Assembly (NCBI GenBank): GCA_900545615.1
Contig: UQZM01000004.1
Location: 1-64,000 of the forward strand
Length of the DNA stretch: 64,000 bases
Source of the DNA: an uncultured Collinsella sp.
Lineage (GTDB): Bacteria; Actinomycetota; Coriobacteriia; Coriobacteriales; Coriobacteriaceae
Reading direction: 5' to 3'
Below are positions 9,063 to 22,713 of the stretch, one piece after another; the stretch's first letter is position 1, and every line of letters starts with the position of its first letter. Below the pieces are notes generated by a model. It saw nothing but the letters and a program-made list of their open reading frames with translations, was not told the origin of the DNA and ran no database searches. The position numbers and the translations under genes are program-made.

Positions 9063-10454
9063 ATGGCATATGACGATAGGGAGACCGGGCTGACGGTTGA
9101 GGACCGCGGCTCAAAGTTGGGTCTTCCCCAAAACCAAGATGCAGAGGCCAATGTACTGGCCGCTATGCTGCTATCGCCCGAGGTGGTCGAAGAGGCCCAG
9201 GTCGAGCTGCAGCCCGATGATTTCTACCGGCCCATTCATAAGACCATCTACACCGCGATGGTCGATATGTACAACAGCCGCATCCCCATCGACTCCATCT
9301 CGCTGATCGATTACCTGCGAAGCATCAACAAGCTCGATGCCGTGGGCGGCGAGGCCTACATTTTGGAGCTGATGGGTCAGACTCTGTCGCTCGTGAACTG
9401 GCAGCACCATGCCGCCATCGTTCGTCGCGATTCGATGCTGCGAGAGCTGATCGGCGCCACCAACGAGATCAACGCGCTGGCATATAACGCCCCCACCGAC
9501 ACCAAAGAGGTCGTGGAGCTAGCCGAGAGCAAGCTGCTCAAGGTCACGGCACGCGAGGTCAAGTCGAGCTACAAGACGCTGACCGAGTTTATGGTTGAGG
9601 CCTATAACGAGGCCGAGGAAGTGTGTCAGGCCGGTGGTCAGGCTGCGGGCGTGCCCACGGGCTTCCCGTCACTCGACCGCATGCTCATGGGCTTCCGCGA
9701 GGGCCAGCTCATCATTATCGGCGCCCGCCCTGCTGTGGGTAAGACGTCGTTCGCCCTGAATCTGGCGCTCAACGCTGCCGCTGCCGGTTATACCGTCGGC
9801 TTCTTCTCGCTGGAGATGTCGGGCAAAGAAATTGCCCAGCGTCTGATTTGCGCCTACGCCATGATCTCGATCAGTGACTTCCGCATGGGCCGCATTAGCC
9901 CCGAGCAGTGGGCCAATATCAACGAGGCCACGCAGACCTTGTCCAAGCTCGATATTCTGATTGACGATACGCCCGGCACCACAGTGACCGAGATTCGCGC
10001 CAAGAGCCGCCGCATGCTCCATAACAAGGAGAAGGCAATCATCATCCTGGACTACCTGCAGCTGGTGAGTCCTCCGCCGGGACGCCGCTCCGAGAGCCGT
10101 ACCGTCGAGGTTTCGGAGATGTCGCGTGGTCTGAAGATCATGGCCAAGGAGCTCAAGATCCCGCTCATCGCGCTGTCGCAGCTCTCGCGTCAGGTCGAAT
10201 CCCGTACCGGCAAGCGCCCGCAGCTTTCCGACCTTCGTGAATCGGGCTCCATCGAGCAGGACGCCGATATCGTCATGTTCTTGGACCGCTCCGCCGACGA
10301 GGCCGAAGCCTCGCGCGACGATCGACCCGACGAGGGCGTTACGCGTATCGTCGTGGCCAAGAACCGTTCGGGCCCGATCGGCGACGTCGACCTGATGTTC
10401 CTGCCGGCATCCACCAAGTTCTATGAGCTTGATGGGGCACATGCCGAGGAGTAG
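9063..10454 (+). CDS. dnaB: Replicative DNA helicase DnaB
   Basis: 463 residues. The N-terminal DnaB domain (QNQDAEANVLAAMLLSPE) is followed by the RecA-type motor with Walker A GARPAVGKTSFALN (about 219), Walker B IIILDYLQLV, and the signature DLRESGSIEQDADIVMFLDR. It forms the hexamer that unwinds DNA at the fork. The ATG at 9063 is chosen because GAGGA lies 5 nt upstream; ATG at 9051 overlaps that site. No intein is present, and length is normal. It follows rplI, the usual order. Confidence 0.97.
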   Translation: MAYDDRETGLTVEDRGSKLGLPQNQDAEANVLAAMLLSPEVVEEAQVELQPDDFYRPIHKTIYTAMVDMYNSRIPIDSISLIDYLRSINKLDAVGGEAYILELMGQTLSLVNWQHHAAIVRRDSMLRELIGATNEINALAYNAPTDTKEVVELAESKLLKVTAREVKSSYKTLTEFMVEAYNEAEEVCQAGGQAAGVPTGFPSLDRMLMGFREGQLIIIGARPAVGKTSFALNLALNAAAAGYTVGFFSLEMSGKEIAQRLICAYAMISISDFRMGRISPEQWANINEATQTLSKLDILIDDTPGTTVTEIRAKSRRMLHNKEKAIIILDYLQLVSPPPGRRSESRTVEVSEMSRGLKIMAKELKIPLIALSQLSRQVESRTGKRPQLSDLRESGSIEQDADIVMFLDRSADEAEASRDDRPDEGVTRIVVAKNRSGPIGDVDLMFLPASTKFYELDGAHAEE

Positions 10455-10538
10455 GACAGGCGCCCGTTGCACGGGTATACTGGGAATGTTTTGTGCTTCT
10501 GCGTGCCGGCATGGCGCGTAGACAGTCCATGAATGTAA

Positions 10539-11834
<1,296 letters not shown>

Positions 11835-11856
11835 TCGGGACTATTTGGTTATTGCG

Positions 11857-11898
11857 ATATACCCCTTTGCAGCCCAAGCGGGCGGCCGAGGGGTATAT
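11857..11898 (+). terminator. Hairpin after purA
   Basis: ATATACCCCT and its perfect complement enclose a 22-nt GC-rich loop and are followed by TTGCTTG. Likely a purA terminator or a purD leader structure; only 54 bp separate it from the purD start. Confidence 0.6.
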
Positions 11899-11952
11899 TT
11901 GCTTGCAAAGGGCTCGCGCGGAGCGGGCCGTTCATCCATAGAGGAGGCACCC

Positions 11953-13257
11953 TTGAAGGCGGACACTCAAACCATCGACATCCTGTTGTTGGGCAGCGGC
12001 GGCCGTGAGCATGCTTTGGCAGCCAAGCTCGCAGCATCACCGCGCGCCGGCAAGCTCTACATTGCGCCGGGCAACGGCGGCACCGCGAGCTGCGGCGAGA
12101 ACGTTGTTCTCGACGACTGCGATCCTGCGGCCGTGGCGGCGTTTGCGCAGAGCCACGGATGCGGACTTGTGGTAATTGGCCCCGAGGCTCCGCTCGTGGC
12201 GGGCGTGGCCGACGCCGTGCGCGCGGCGGGTATTCCCTGCTTTGGCCCGGGTGCCGAGGGCGCCCAGATGGAGGGCTCCAAGCTGTTCTCCAAGCAGCTC
12301 ATGGAGCGCGCCGGTATCCCTACGGCGGCCTACGGCTCGTTTACCGACGAGGCTTCGGCTCTCGCCTACGTGCGCGAGCAGGGCGCCCCGCTGGTCGTGA
12401 AGGCCGACGGCCTTGCCGCGGGCAAGGGCGTTATCGTGGCGACCGAACTTGATCAGGCCGAGGAGGCCGTGCGCGAGTGCTTTGGCGGCACCTTTGGCGA
12501 TGCCGGCAATACCGTGGTCATCGAGGAGATGCTCGTTGGTCCCGAGTGCTCGCTGCTGGCCTTTACCGACGGCAAGACCGTGCGCCCCATGGCCACCTCG
12601 CAGGACCACAAGCGTGCGCTCGAGGGCGACAAGGGCCCCAACACCGGTGGCATGGGCGTCTACAGCCCGGTGCCCATCGTGACCGATGAGGAGCTCGCCA
12701 CCATGGTGAAGGTCATGGAGCAGACCGTGGCCGAGCTCGCTGCCGAGGGTATCGACTACCGCGGCTGCCTGTACGGCGGCTTTATGCTCACGCCTGCCGG
12801 CCCCAAGGTGCTGGAGTTCAATGCCCGCTTTGGCGACCCCGAGACGCAGGTCGTTCTGCCGCGCCTTAAGAACGACCTGGTCGAGGTCATGTTGGCTTGT
12901 GCCAACTGCGAGCTCGACCAGATTGAACTCGACTGGCGTGACGAGTGGGCCGTGGCCGTTGTCCTGACGAGTGCGGGTTATCCCGGCAGCTACGAGAAAG
13001 GCAAGGTCATTACCGGTATCGCCGATGCCGAGGCCATGGAGAACGTGACCGTGTACCACGCGGGCACCGCCGTGGTGGACGGCCAGCTCGTGACCAATGG
13101 TGGCCGCGTGCTTGCCGTGACCGCTCTGGGCGACACGTTCGAGAACGCTCGCAACCTTGCCTACGAGGCCTGCGAGAAGATTGATTTTGAGGGCAAGACC
13201 CTGCGTCACGATATCGGCCTGCGCGCGCTGCGCGGCCGCGACGCCTGGGATGCCTAA
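11953..13257 (+). CDS. purD: Phosphoribosylamine-glycine ligase
   Basis: 434 residues. ATP-grasp enzyme that joins phosphoribosylamine to glycine (step 2 of purine synthesis). The N-terminal [13 protein letters not shown] motif, [13 protein letters not shown] and the ATP-grasp region ([11 protein letters not shown], then [12 protein letters not shown]) are all present. The start is TTG at 11953, supported by GAGGAGG about 7 nt upstream; no in-frame ATG lies nearby. The next gene starts 21 bp after its stop. Confidence 0.95.
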   Translation: MKADTQTIDILLLGSGGREHALAAKLAASPRAGKLYIAPGNGGTASCGENVVLDDCDPAAVAAFAQSHGCGLVVIGPEAPLVAGVADAVRAAGIPCFGPGAEGAQMEGSKLFSKQLMERAGIPTAAYGSFTDEASALAYVREQGAPLVVKADGLAAGKGVIVATELDQAEEAVRECFGGTFGDAGNTVVIEEMLVGPECSLLAFTDGKTVRPMATSQDHKRALEGDKGPNTGGMGVYSPVPIVTDEELATMVKVMEQTVAELAAEGIDYRGCLYGGFMLTPAGPKVLEFNARFGDPETQVVLPRLKNDLVEVMLACANCELDQIELDWRDEWAVAVVLTSAGYPGSYEKGKVITGIADAEAMENVTVYHAGTAVVDGQLVTNGGRVLAVTALGDTFENARNLAYEACEKIDFEGKTLRHDIGLRALRGRDAWDA

Positions 13258-13278
13258 AATCCGAGAGGAATGAGACGG

Positions 13279-13974
13279 ATGGACGAGAAGAACGAAGAGC
13301 TCGTGGACGCGCAGATCGTCGAAGAGGACAGCCGCATGTATGGGCACGCCGAGGGCGAGCCTGGTGGCGAGGTCGCTGACGAGCCGGCGCTGGTGCTGGG
13401 CGACGACGACCCGCACGATGCCGAGCTGCACGAGAAGATTCTTTCGGAGGAGTGCGCCTGGAAGGGCAAGATCCTCGACGTCCACCGTCTTGAGGTTGAG
13501 CTGCCCAACGGTCACCGCAGCGCCCGCGATATCGTTCGCCATCCGGGTGCGGCGGCCGTTGTGGCACTGACCGAGAGCGGCAAGATCGTACTGGTGCGTC
13601 AGTACCGCACCGCCATCGACCGCGTGACGGTCGAGATTCCTGCCGGCAAGCTCGACCCGGGCGAGGACCCGCTCGATTGCGCCAAGCGCGAACTGCATGA
13701 GGAGACGGGCTTTAAGGCTGGTCGTATTCGCTTTTTGACGTCGATTGTCACGTCCTGCGGTTTTTGCGATGAGATCATCCACATCTACTTGGCTACCAAG
13801 CTCGAGTTTGATGCGCCCAACCCCGATGATGACGAGTTTGTCAACGTGGACCTGGTGCCGCTGCACGAGCTGATCGACGCCGTGCTCGACGGCAAGATCG
13901 AAGACGCCAAGACCGTCGTAGGCGCGCTTGCCTGCGACAGCATCGCGCACCGCCTTGGGGGCGCGGAGCTTTAA
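13279..13974 (+). CDS. NUDIX hydrolase, ADP-ribose pyrophosphatase type
   Basis: 231 residues. The complete Nudix box runs from GKLDPGE through RELHEETGF and binds the catalytic metals. The upstream VRQYRTAIDRVTVEIPAGKLD is typical of ADP-sugar pyrophosphatases. An acidic extension of about 60 residues precedes the domain. ATG at 13279 is chosen since the AGAGGA site overlaps the ATG at 13270. It follows purD closely and may be co-transcribed. Substrate is inferred only. Confidence 0.88.
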   Translation: MDEKNEELVDAQIVEEDSRMYGHAEGEPGGEVADEPALVLGDDDPHDAELHEKILSEECAWKGKILDVHRLEVELPNGHRSARDIVRHPGAAAVVALTESGKIVLVRQYRTAIDRVTVEIPAGKLDPGEDPLDCAKRELHEETGFKAGRIRFLTSIVTSCGFCDEIIHIYLATKLEFDAPNPDDDEFVNVDLVPLHELIDAVLDGKIEDAKTVVGALACDSIAHRLGGAEL

Positions 13975-14056
13975 CGAGTGGGGATAGCCTTGGGACAAGT
14001 ACTACTGATTGCTTTGTCCCAGGGCCTTACGTTGCTGATATTTCTTTGAGGATCAC

Positions 14057-15829
14057 ATGCTGAAGAGGTTTCTTTCTTACTACAAGCCCCAGATGGGGCT
14101 TTTTGTTGCTGATACTGTTTGTGCTCTGGTGCTTGCCGCCATTGACCTGGCGTTCCCCATTATCCTGCGCAATTTGACCGGTGGGCTGTTTACTCAGGGT
14201 CAGGCTGCCATTATGCAGGCGCTCGGCATGATCGCGGTGGGCTTGGTGCTGATGTATGCCGTCCGCTGCGCCTGCCGCTATTTTGTGAGCTATTGGGGTC
14301 ACGTGATGGGCGCGCGTATGGAGTCCAAAATGCGCGAGGACCTGTTCGACCAGTATGAGCGCTTTAGCTTTGCGTACTTCGATCGCAACAGCTCGGGCGA
14401 CATGATGAGCCGCGTGGTCAACGACCTGTTCGATATCTGCGAGGCGGCGCACCACGTACCCGAGTGGATCATCATCTGCGGTATCGAGATTATCGGCTCG
14501 TTTGTGATCCTCTTTACCATCGCCCCGGTGCTGGCGCTCGCCATGGCCGTGGTGACGGCGGCGTTTGCGGTCATCATGTTTTGGCAGAACATGCGTATGC
14601 GCGAGGTCTTTAGCGACAACCGCAAAAAGATCAGCGGCATCAATGCGCAGCTGCAGGATTCGCTGGCGGGCATGCGCGTGGTCAAGAGCTTTGCCAACGA
14701 GGAGACCGAGCGTGCCAAGTTCCGCGCCTCCAACAATCGCTATCTTTCGTCCAAGGAGAACATGTATCACGCCATGGGCGTCTATACCGCGACGTATGGC
14801 CTGCTCTCTGGTGTGCTCTATGTGATCGTGGTGCTGCTGGGCGGCTGGCTGGTCGCCCAGGGACAGCTGCAGGCGGTCGATATGGCGACCTTTGCACTCT
14901 ATATTTCGCTGTTCTGCACGCCGCTCGAGACGCTCGTCAATTCGGCCGAAACGTATCAGAAGGCTATTGCCGGCTTTAAGCGTATGGACGAGGTGCTCTC
15001 GACCGCGCCGGATATCCAGGACAAGCCGGGCGCCACGGATCTGCAGGTGACTGCCGGAGCCGTGGAGTATCACGACGTGTGCTTTAACTACGAGGATGTT
15101 GAGCTGGGCGAGGGCGATGCCGACGAGCGTCCCGTTATCGACCATATGGACCTGTCCATCAAGCCCGGGCAGACCATCGCTTTGGTTGGCCCTTCGGGCG
15201 GTGGCAAGTCCACGACCTGTTCGCTGCTGCCGCGCTTTTATGACGTGGCTGCCGGATCCATTAGCATCGACGGCCAAGACGTGCGCGATGTGACGCAGCA
15301 GAGCCTGCGCCGTGCCATCGGCCTGGTGCAGCAGGATGTCTATCTGTTTGACGGTACGATTGGCGAGAACATCGCCTACGGCAAGCCGGGCGCTACAGCG
15401 GAAGAGATCGCCGAGGCCGCCCGTCGCGCCAACATCGATGCCTTTATCGAGTCGCTTCCACAGGGCTATGACACGGTCGTGGGCGAGCGCGGCGGCCGTC
15501 TTTCGGGCGGACAGAAGCAGCGCGTTGCCATCGCGCGCGTGTTTCTCAAGAACCCCAAGATCCTGATTTTGGACGAGGCGACGAGTGCTTTGGATAACGA
15601 GAGCGAGGAGGCAGTCCAGGAGTCGCTCGAAGAGCTGGCACGCGGCCGCACCACGATTATCATCGCCCACCGCCTCTCGACTATTAAACATGCCGATGAG
15701 ATTGCGACCGTTGAGCATGGTCGCGTTGTGGAGCGTGGCACGCACGAGGAGCTTCTCGCCCGTGGCGGCACCTATGCCCGTTACTATCGAATGCAGTTCG
15801 AAGGTGCGCGTGCGCACGAGCTCGACTGA
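14057..15829 (+). CDS. ABC exporter, fused membrane and ATPase domains
   Basis: 590 residues, a half-transporter that dimerises. Six membrane helices occupy about 1-320, and the ATPase domain follows: Walker A GPSGGGKST, Q-loop GLVQQDVYLFDGTIGENIAYG, signature LSGGQKQRVAIARV, Walker B ILILDEATSALD and H-loop IAHRLST. It resembles the MsbA/LmrA multidrug and lipid exporters; the cargo is unknown. TGAGGATC precedes the ATG. No partner half-transporter is adjacent; the next gene, 19 bp downstream, encodes a single-pass protein. Confidence 0.92.
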   Translation: MLKRFLSYYKPQMGLFVADTVCALVLAAIDLAFPIILRNLTGGLFTQGQAAIMQALGMIAVGLVLMYAVRCACRYFVSYWGHVMGARMESKMREDLFDQYERFSFAYFDRNSSGDMMSRVVNDLFDICEAAHHVPEWIIICGIEIIGSFVILFTIAPVLALAMAVVTAAFAVIMFWQNMRMREVFSDNRKKISGINAQLQDSLAGMRVVKSFANEETERAKFRASNNRYLSSKENMYHAMGVYTATYGLLSGVLYVIVVLLGGWLVAQGQLQAVDMATFALYISLFCTPLETLVNSAETYQKAIAGFKRMDEVLSTAPDIQDKPGATDLQVTAGAVEYHDVCFNYEDVELGEGDADERPVIDHMDLSIKPGQTIALVGPSGGGKSTTCSLLPRFYDVAAGSISIDGQDVRDVTQQSLRRAIGLVQQDVYLFDGTIGENIAYGKPGATAEEIAEAARRANIDAFIESLPQGYDTVVGERGGRLSGGQKQRVAIARVFLKNPKILILDEATSALDNESEEAVQESLEELARGRTTIIIAHRLSTIKHADEIATVEHGRVVERGTHEELLARGGTYARYYRMQFEGARAHELD

Positions 15830-15848
15830 TTGATATGACAGGAAGTTT

Positions 15849-16814
15849 ATGGCTGACAAGAACCCTTTGACTCCGGAAGAAGTGACGGAGTTATTCTCCG
15901 AAATCGATGCATCCGGTGTCTTGGATCCCACGCTTGCCAAAAAGCGAACCGAGCGCATGCGTGAGAAGGAGGCTGCGGCCAAGCGCGGTGACAAAGCGGC
16001 GCTAGCGCAGCTGCGCAGCGAGGACCGCGCGAGCCAGGCAAAACATATCGACCCGCTGTCCGAGGACGATCCTTCGGGTTCGCAGGTGAGTCATACCATT
16101 ACGAAGACCGCGATGGCCGTGGTCATCGGTATTTTGGTGTTGATCGTGGGCATGCAGGTCGGCTACGGCGTGATGCGTCGTCTGAACACCGCCAACCTGT
16201 CCGAGAGCGTTTCGGTCGATACCGTTTCGACGGCGCTGAAGGGCGGCCTTGAGTGGGGCAACGGCTTTACGCAGTTCCCACTCGACTTTACCGTCGATGA
16301 AGCCGATGAACGTACGGGCACGGTCGAGGTGACGGTGTTGGACACATCGTCTACCAACGAGCTCGAGCTGCTGTCCAATGGTCAGATCCAGGCCGCGGCG
16401 CTTGCGACCAACGCGCTGCTCAACGATAAGATCGACCGCGTGGTGTATAACGTTCACGCCTATATCGACGAGGATAGCAACATTCAGCACGATTCCTTCT
16501 TTGGCATGTTTCCCGCCCACGGCCACCAGAGCGCCATCCTGACGTTCGTGTGGACCAAGAGCTCATCCAACGCCACGAATATCGACTGGAAGATGCGCAT
16601 CGTGAGTATGGATGACACCATCGCCGAGCGCATTCAAAAACAGGTGAACTCGGTGTCGTCGTTGATTGAGGACCCGGTGGTGAGCCAGACCAAGATTGAC
16701 GAGGAAAAGACCGAACGTGACCTGGAGCATCGTCTGCATGGCCGCGAGATTTTCCGCGGCGGCAAGCCCGATCGCTCACCGTCCGATCTGCTGGAACAGG
16801 ACAAGAAAAAGTAA
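15849..16814 (+). CDS. Single-pass membrane protein of unknown function
   Basis: 321 residues. A charged cytoplasmic N-terminal region of about 85 residues is followed by one hydrophobic segment (about 89-110), then an extracytoplasmic domain of about 210 residues. That domain has the look of a secreted beta-rich domain (GTVEVTVLDTSSTNELELLSN). I do not recognise the family. It follows the ABC exporter by 19 bp with AGGAAG before the ATG, so co-expression is likely and a role in export is possible but unproven. Confidence 0.75.
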   Translation: MADKNPLTPEEVTELFSEIDASGVLDPTLAKKRTERMREKEAAAKRGDKAALAQLRSEDRASQAKHIDPLSEDDPSGSQVSHTITKTAMAVVIGILVLIVGMQVGYGVMRRLNTANLSESVSVDTVSTALKGGLEWGNGFTQFPLDFTVDEADERTGTVEVTVLDTSSTNELELLSNGQIQAAALATNALLNDKIDRVVYNVHAYIDEDSNIQHDSFFGMFPAHGHQSAILTFVWTKSSSNATNIDWKMRIVSMDDTIAERIQKQVNSVSSLIEDPVVSQTKIDEEKTERDLEHRLHGREIFRGGKPDRSPSDLLEQDKKK

Positions 16815-16820
16815 GACGCC

Positions 16821-16861
16821 ATCATCCCGCGTGAGCCACAAGCCCCGCGGGATGATTTTTC
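16821..16861 (+). terminator. Terminator after the ABC exporter operon
   Basis: ATCATCCCGCG pairs with CGCGGGATGAT around a GC-rich loop and runs into T5. Confidence 0.88.
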
Positions 16862-16983
16862 TGGGACGGGGATTAAAAAACATTATGCATAGAAAGTCAT
16901 AATTATCATTTCGTAAACATTTCGATGAAATTAACGCCATGAGGCATGCTTGCGGTTACAATACCGCGAGGCCTAACTACACA

Positions 16984-17016
16984 CCTTTAAGCCGGTCCTG
17001 TGAGACCGGGAAGGAG
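16984..17016 (+). promoter_or_regulatory. PyrR-binding RNA element over the carA ribosome binding site
   Basis: The leader folds as an upper stem CCGGTC/GACCGG capped by the hexaloop CTGTGA, which fits the PyrR consensus CNGNGA. A purine bulge follows, and a lower stem pairs CCTT with AAGG. The 3' side contains the AAGGAG that positions carA. PyrR bound to UMP/UTP would hide this site and lower translation of carAB. No pyrR gene lies in the window. The fold is read from sequence; the regulation is established for actinobacterial and Bacillus homologues. Confidence 0.82.
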
Positions 17017-17020
17017 AATT

Positions 17021-18460
17021 ATGGCGAACAACCATACCGCGGGCGCTGCCGCCCGCACCTTCGCGCCCAGCGAGCTTTGCCAGCGTATGCTGGCCAAAAC
17101 CAGCAAGGGCACCTGCGGTCCCTGCATCCTGTATCTTGAGGATGGGACCATTTTTTATGGACGTGCATGCGGCGCCGAGGGCACCGCGACCGGCGAAGTC
17201 TGCTTCAACACCTCGCTCGAGGGCTACTTTGAGGTCATGACCGACCCGAGTTATGCCGGCCAAATCGTAACCATGACCTATCCGCAGATCGGCAACTACG
17301 GTATCGACGAGACCGACGTCCAGTCGGCCTTCCCCGGCGACGACGTGCGCCCTGCGAGCGCTCCGGCTATGCGCGGCATGATCGTTCGCGACATGTGCGC
17401 CACGCCTTCTAACTGGCGCTCGGCCGTCAGCGTGCCGGAGTACCTGCGCGCTCACGGTATCGTCGCTATCGAGGGTGTCGACACCCGCGCTCTGGTGCGC
17501 CATCTGCGCGACAATGGTTCCAAGATGGGCATTATCTCGACCGAGATCTTCGACGTCGACGAGCTTGCCGAACGTCTGGCCGCAGCGCCTACACTGGTGG
17601 GCGAGAATTTGGTCAAGACCGTGAGTTGCCCCGCGCCTCACGAGTTTGTGGCCGCCGACCTGCCTGCCACGCATGACTTTGCACTTGCTGCTGCCGCTCC
17701 TGCCCGTCACAAAGTGGTCGCCTACGACTGCGGTGTGAAGCGCGGCATTCTGGAAGGGCTGGTCCGCGCCGGTTGCGACCTTACCGTCGTGCCGTGGAAT
17801 ACGCCCGCGATCGAGGTGCTCGACATGAATCCCGACGGCGTCTTTTTGTCCAATGGCCCCGGCGACCCCGACGCCGTGGTGGAGACCTACGAGCAGGTGC
17901 AGCAGCTGATCGGCAAGGTGCCGGTCTTTGGTATTTGTCTTGGTCACCAGATGATCAGCCTGGCCTGCGGCGCCCAGATGGAAAAGCTTAAGTTCGGTCA
18001 CCGCGGTGGCAACCAGCCGGTCATGAACCTGGTAAGCCGTCGCGTGGAGATCACCGCACAAAACCATGGCTTTGGCCTGCTGTTCCCCAGCTTGGGCAAG
18101 CTTGTCCCCGAGCTTTCCGGCGGCGAGACCGAGCATGCGGCCGATGGAGATCTGCGCGTCTGGGTGCGCCGCGGAATCGCGCCGGTCGTGATGAACGAGC
18201 GCTTTGGCCGCATTCGCCTGACGCACGTGAACCTCAACGACGGCACCGCCGAGGGCATCCAGCTGCTCGACGCCCCGTGCTTCTCGGTCCAGTACCACCC
18301 CGAGGCCTCGCCTGGCCCCACCGATGCTCACTATCTCTTTACCGCCTTTACGCGACTCATGGACGGCGAGGAGAACTACCTGGACATCGACACCGCGAAG
18401 GACCGCCTGGCTGGCTGGAATTTTGCCGAGACTGCCGCGACCGAGACCGAGGAGAACTAA
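17021..18460 (+). CDS. carA: Carbamoyl-phosphate synthase small subunit
   Basis: 479 residues, longer than the common size of about 380 residues. The N-terminal CarA domain contains [20 protein letters not shown] and ends with a class I glutamine amidotransferase: nucleophile Cys in FGICLGHQM and His-x-Glu in YHPEASPGP. It supplies ammonia to CarB. AAGGAG sits 5 nt before the ATG within a PyrR-type leader. About 24 residues at the N-terminus, 20 at the C-terminus, and an Ala-rich linker near 210-235 account for the extra length. One base separates it from carB. Confidence 0.95.
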   Translation: MANNHTAGAAARTFAPSELCQRMLAKTSKGTCGPCILYLEDGTIFYGRACGAEGTATGEVCFNTSLEGYFEVMTDPSYAGQIVTMTYPQIGNYGIDETDVQSAFPGDDVRPASAPAMRGMIVRDMCATPSNWRSAVSVPEYLRAHGIVAIEGVDTRALVRHLRDNGSKMGIISTEIFDVDELAERLAAAPTLVGENLVKTVSCPAPHEFVAADLPATHDFALAAAAPARHKVVAYDCGVKRGILEGLVRAGCDLTVVPWNTPAIEVLDMNPDGVFLSNGPGDPDAVVETYEQVQQLIGKVPVFGICLGHQMISLACGAQMEKLKFGHRGGNQPVMNLVSRRVEITAQNHGFGLLFPSLGKLVPELSGGETEHAADGDLRVWVRRGIAPVVMNERFGRIRLTHVNLNDGTAEGIQLLDAPCFSVQYHPEASPGPTDAHYLFTAFTRLMDGEENYLDIDTAKDRLAGWNFAETAATETEEN

Positions 18461-18461
18461 C

Positions 18462-21776
<3,315 letters not shown>

Positions 21777-21787
21777 TTGACCTGGCC

Positions 21788-21872
21788 GGCCGGGGCGACA
21801 GCCGGACACTTTCTCTCGGAAACTGGGCTTCGCGAAGTTTTCCGAGAGAAAGGTCCGCCTCCCGCCCCGGCC
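21788..21872. repeat. Nested long hairpin after carB
   Basis: An inner stem of about 16 bp (CTTTCTCTCGGAAA and complement, 21809-21852) is enclosed by an outer stem GGCCGGGGCG / CGCCCCGGCC at 21788-21797 and 21863-21872. There is no T tract, so it is not a standard terminator. Confidence 0.7.
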
Positions 21873-21945
21873 TTCGGTGACTCGGGTGCACCGTGTGCTG
21901 CCGAAGGGGCTTGGCGCGATGACTAGGGCTGAATAGAAAATGAGT

Positions 21946-21981
21946 GTGGGCTCTGCCGTTCGAATGAACGGCAGAGCCCAC
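21946..21981. terminator. Bidirectional-type hairpin after carB
   Basis: A 16-bp perfect stem starting GTGGGCTCTGCCGTTC with the 4-nt loop GAAT. The T run is poor (TTAATATTT). Likely terminator of carAB. Confidence 0.6.
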
Positions 21982-22030
21982 GTTAATATTTCAGCCAACG
22001 TACGTCATAGCAATTCCCGGTAGGTCGCAG

Positions 22031-22118
22031 GGCGCTTCGCGGGCGGGCCAGGCTTTATCTGAACGACTTTGCGAAGCAACCGGAGTGAAGATAAAGCCTG
22101 GCCCGCCCGCGAAGCGCC
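22031..22118. repeat. Perfect 30-bp inverted repeat upstream of purE
   Basis: The arms at 22031-22060 and 22089-22118 are exact complements, beginning GGCGCTTCGCGGGCGGGCC, with a 28-nt loop. It lies about 95 bp before purE and is too long and T-poor for a simple terminator. Confidence 0.85.
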
Positions 22119-22213
22119 ACAAAGACCGCAGGGACGGGAGCAGCTATACTACTCTCAGTAGTTAAGGGTCGCGGATCCGCCGCGTCACCGCTCTCAACAG
22201 GAGGTCTTTGTTT

Positions 22214-22678
22214 ATGGCAGATCAAAAGCCGGTTGTCGGGATCATCATGGGCTCCAAGTCCGATTTGGGCGTTATGGAAGGCTGCACCGCCGAGCTCGAG
22301 GCGCTCGGTGTGCCCTATGAGCTTGTCATTGCGAGCGCACACCGCACGCCGGCGAAGGTCCACGAGTGGGCTTCGACTGCTGCCGACCGTGGCATTAAGG
22401 TGATCATTGCCGCCGCCGGCAAGGCCGCTCACTTGGGTGGTGTCGTGGCTGCCTTTACGCCGCTACCGGTTATCGGTGTGCCTATGAAGACGAGTGACCT
22501 GGGCGGTATGGATTCGCTGCTGTCGATGGTGCAGATGCCTTCGGGCGTACCCGTGGCCTGCGTTGCCATCAACGGCGCCAAGAACGCCGCCATCTATGCC
22601 ACGCAGATCTTGGGCGCATGCGACCCCGAGTACCGCAAGGTTATCGAGAAGATGAAGCAGGAGATGGCCGACGCCTAG
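22214..22678 (+). CDS. purE: N5-carboxyaminoimidazole ribonucleotide mutase
   Basis: 154 residues, normal for class I PurE, which rearranges N5-CAIR to CAIR. It contains GIIMGSKSDLGVME, VIASAHRTPAKVHEWA and AAGKAAHLGGVVAAFTPLPVIGVP, covering the substrate-binding Ser and His residues. AGGAGGTC lies about 9 nt before the ATG at 22214. No purK is adjacent. The sortase gene begins 35 bp downstream. Confidence 0.96.
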   Translation: MADQKPVVGIIMGSKSDLGVMEGCTAELEALGVPYELVIASAHRTPAKVHEWASTAADRGIKVIIAAAGKAAHLGGVVAAFTPLPVIGVPMKTSDLGGMDSLLSMVQMPSGVPVACVAINGAKNAAIYATQILGACDPEYRKVIEKMKQEMADA

Positions 22679-22713
22679 GCGTTCCGCCGTTTCACCGCAG
22701 TATAAGGAGAGCC

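Noticed and set aside
16865..16960. ArgR operator upstream of carA
   Set aside because: AT-rich half-sites such as TCATAATTATCA resemble ARG boxes, but no full symmetric box is present.
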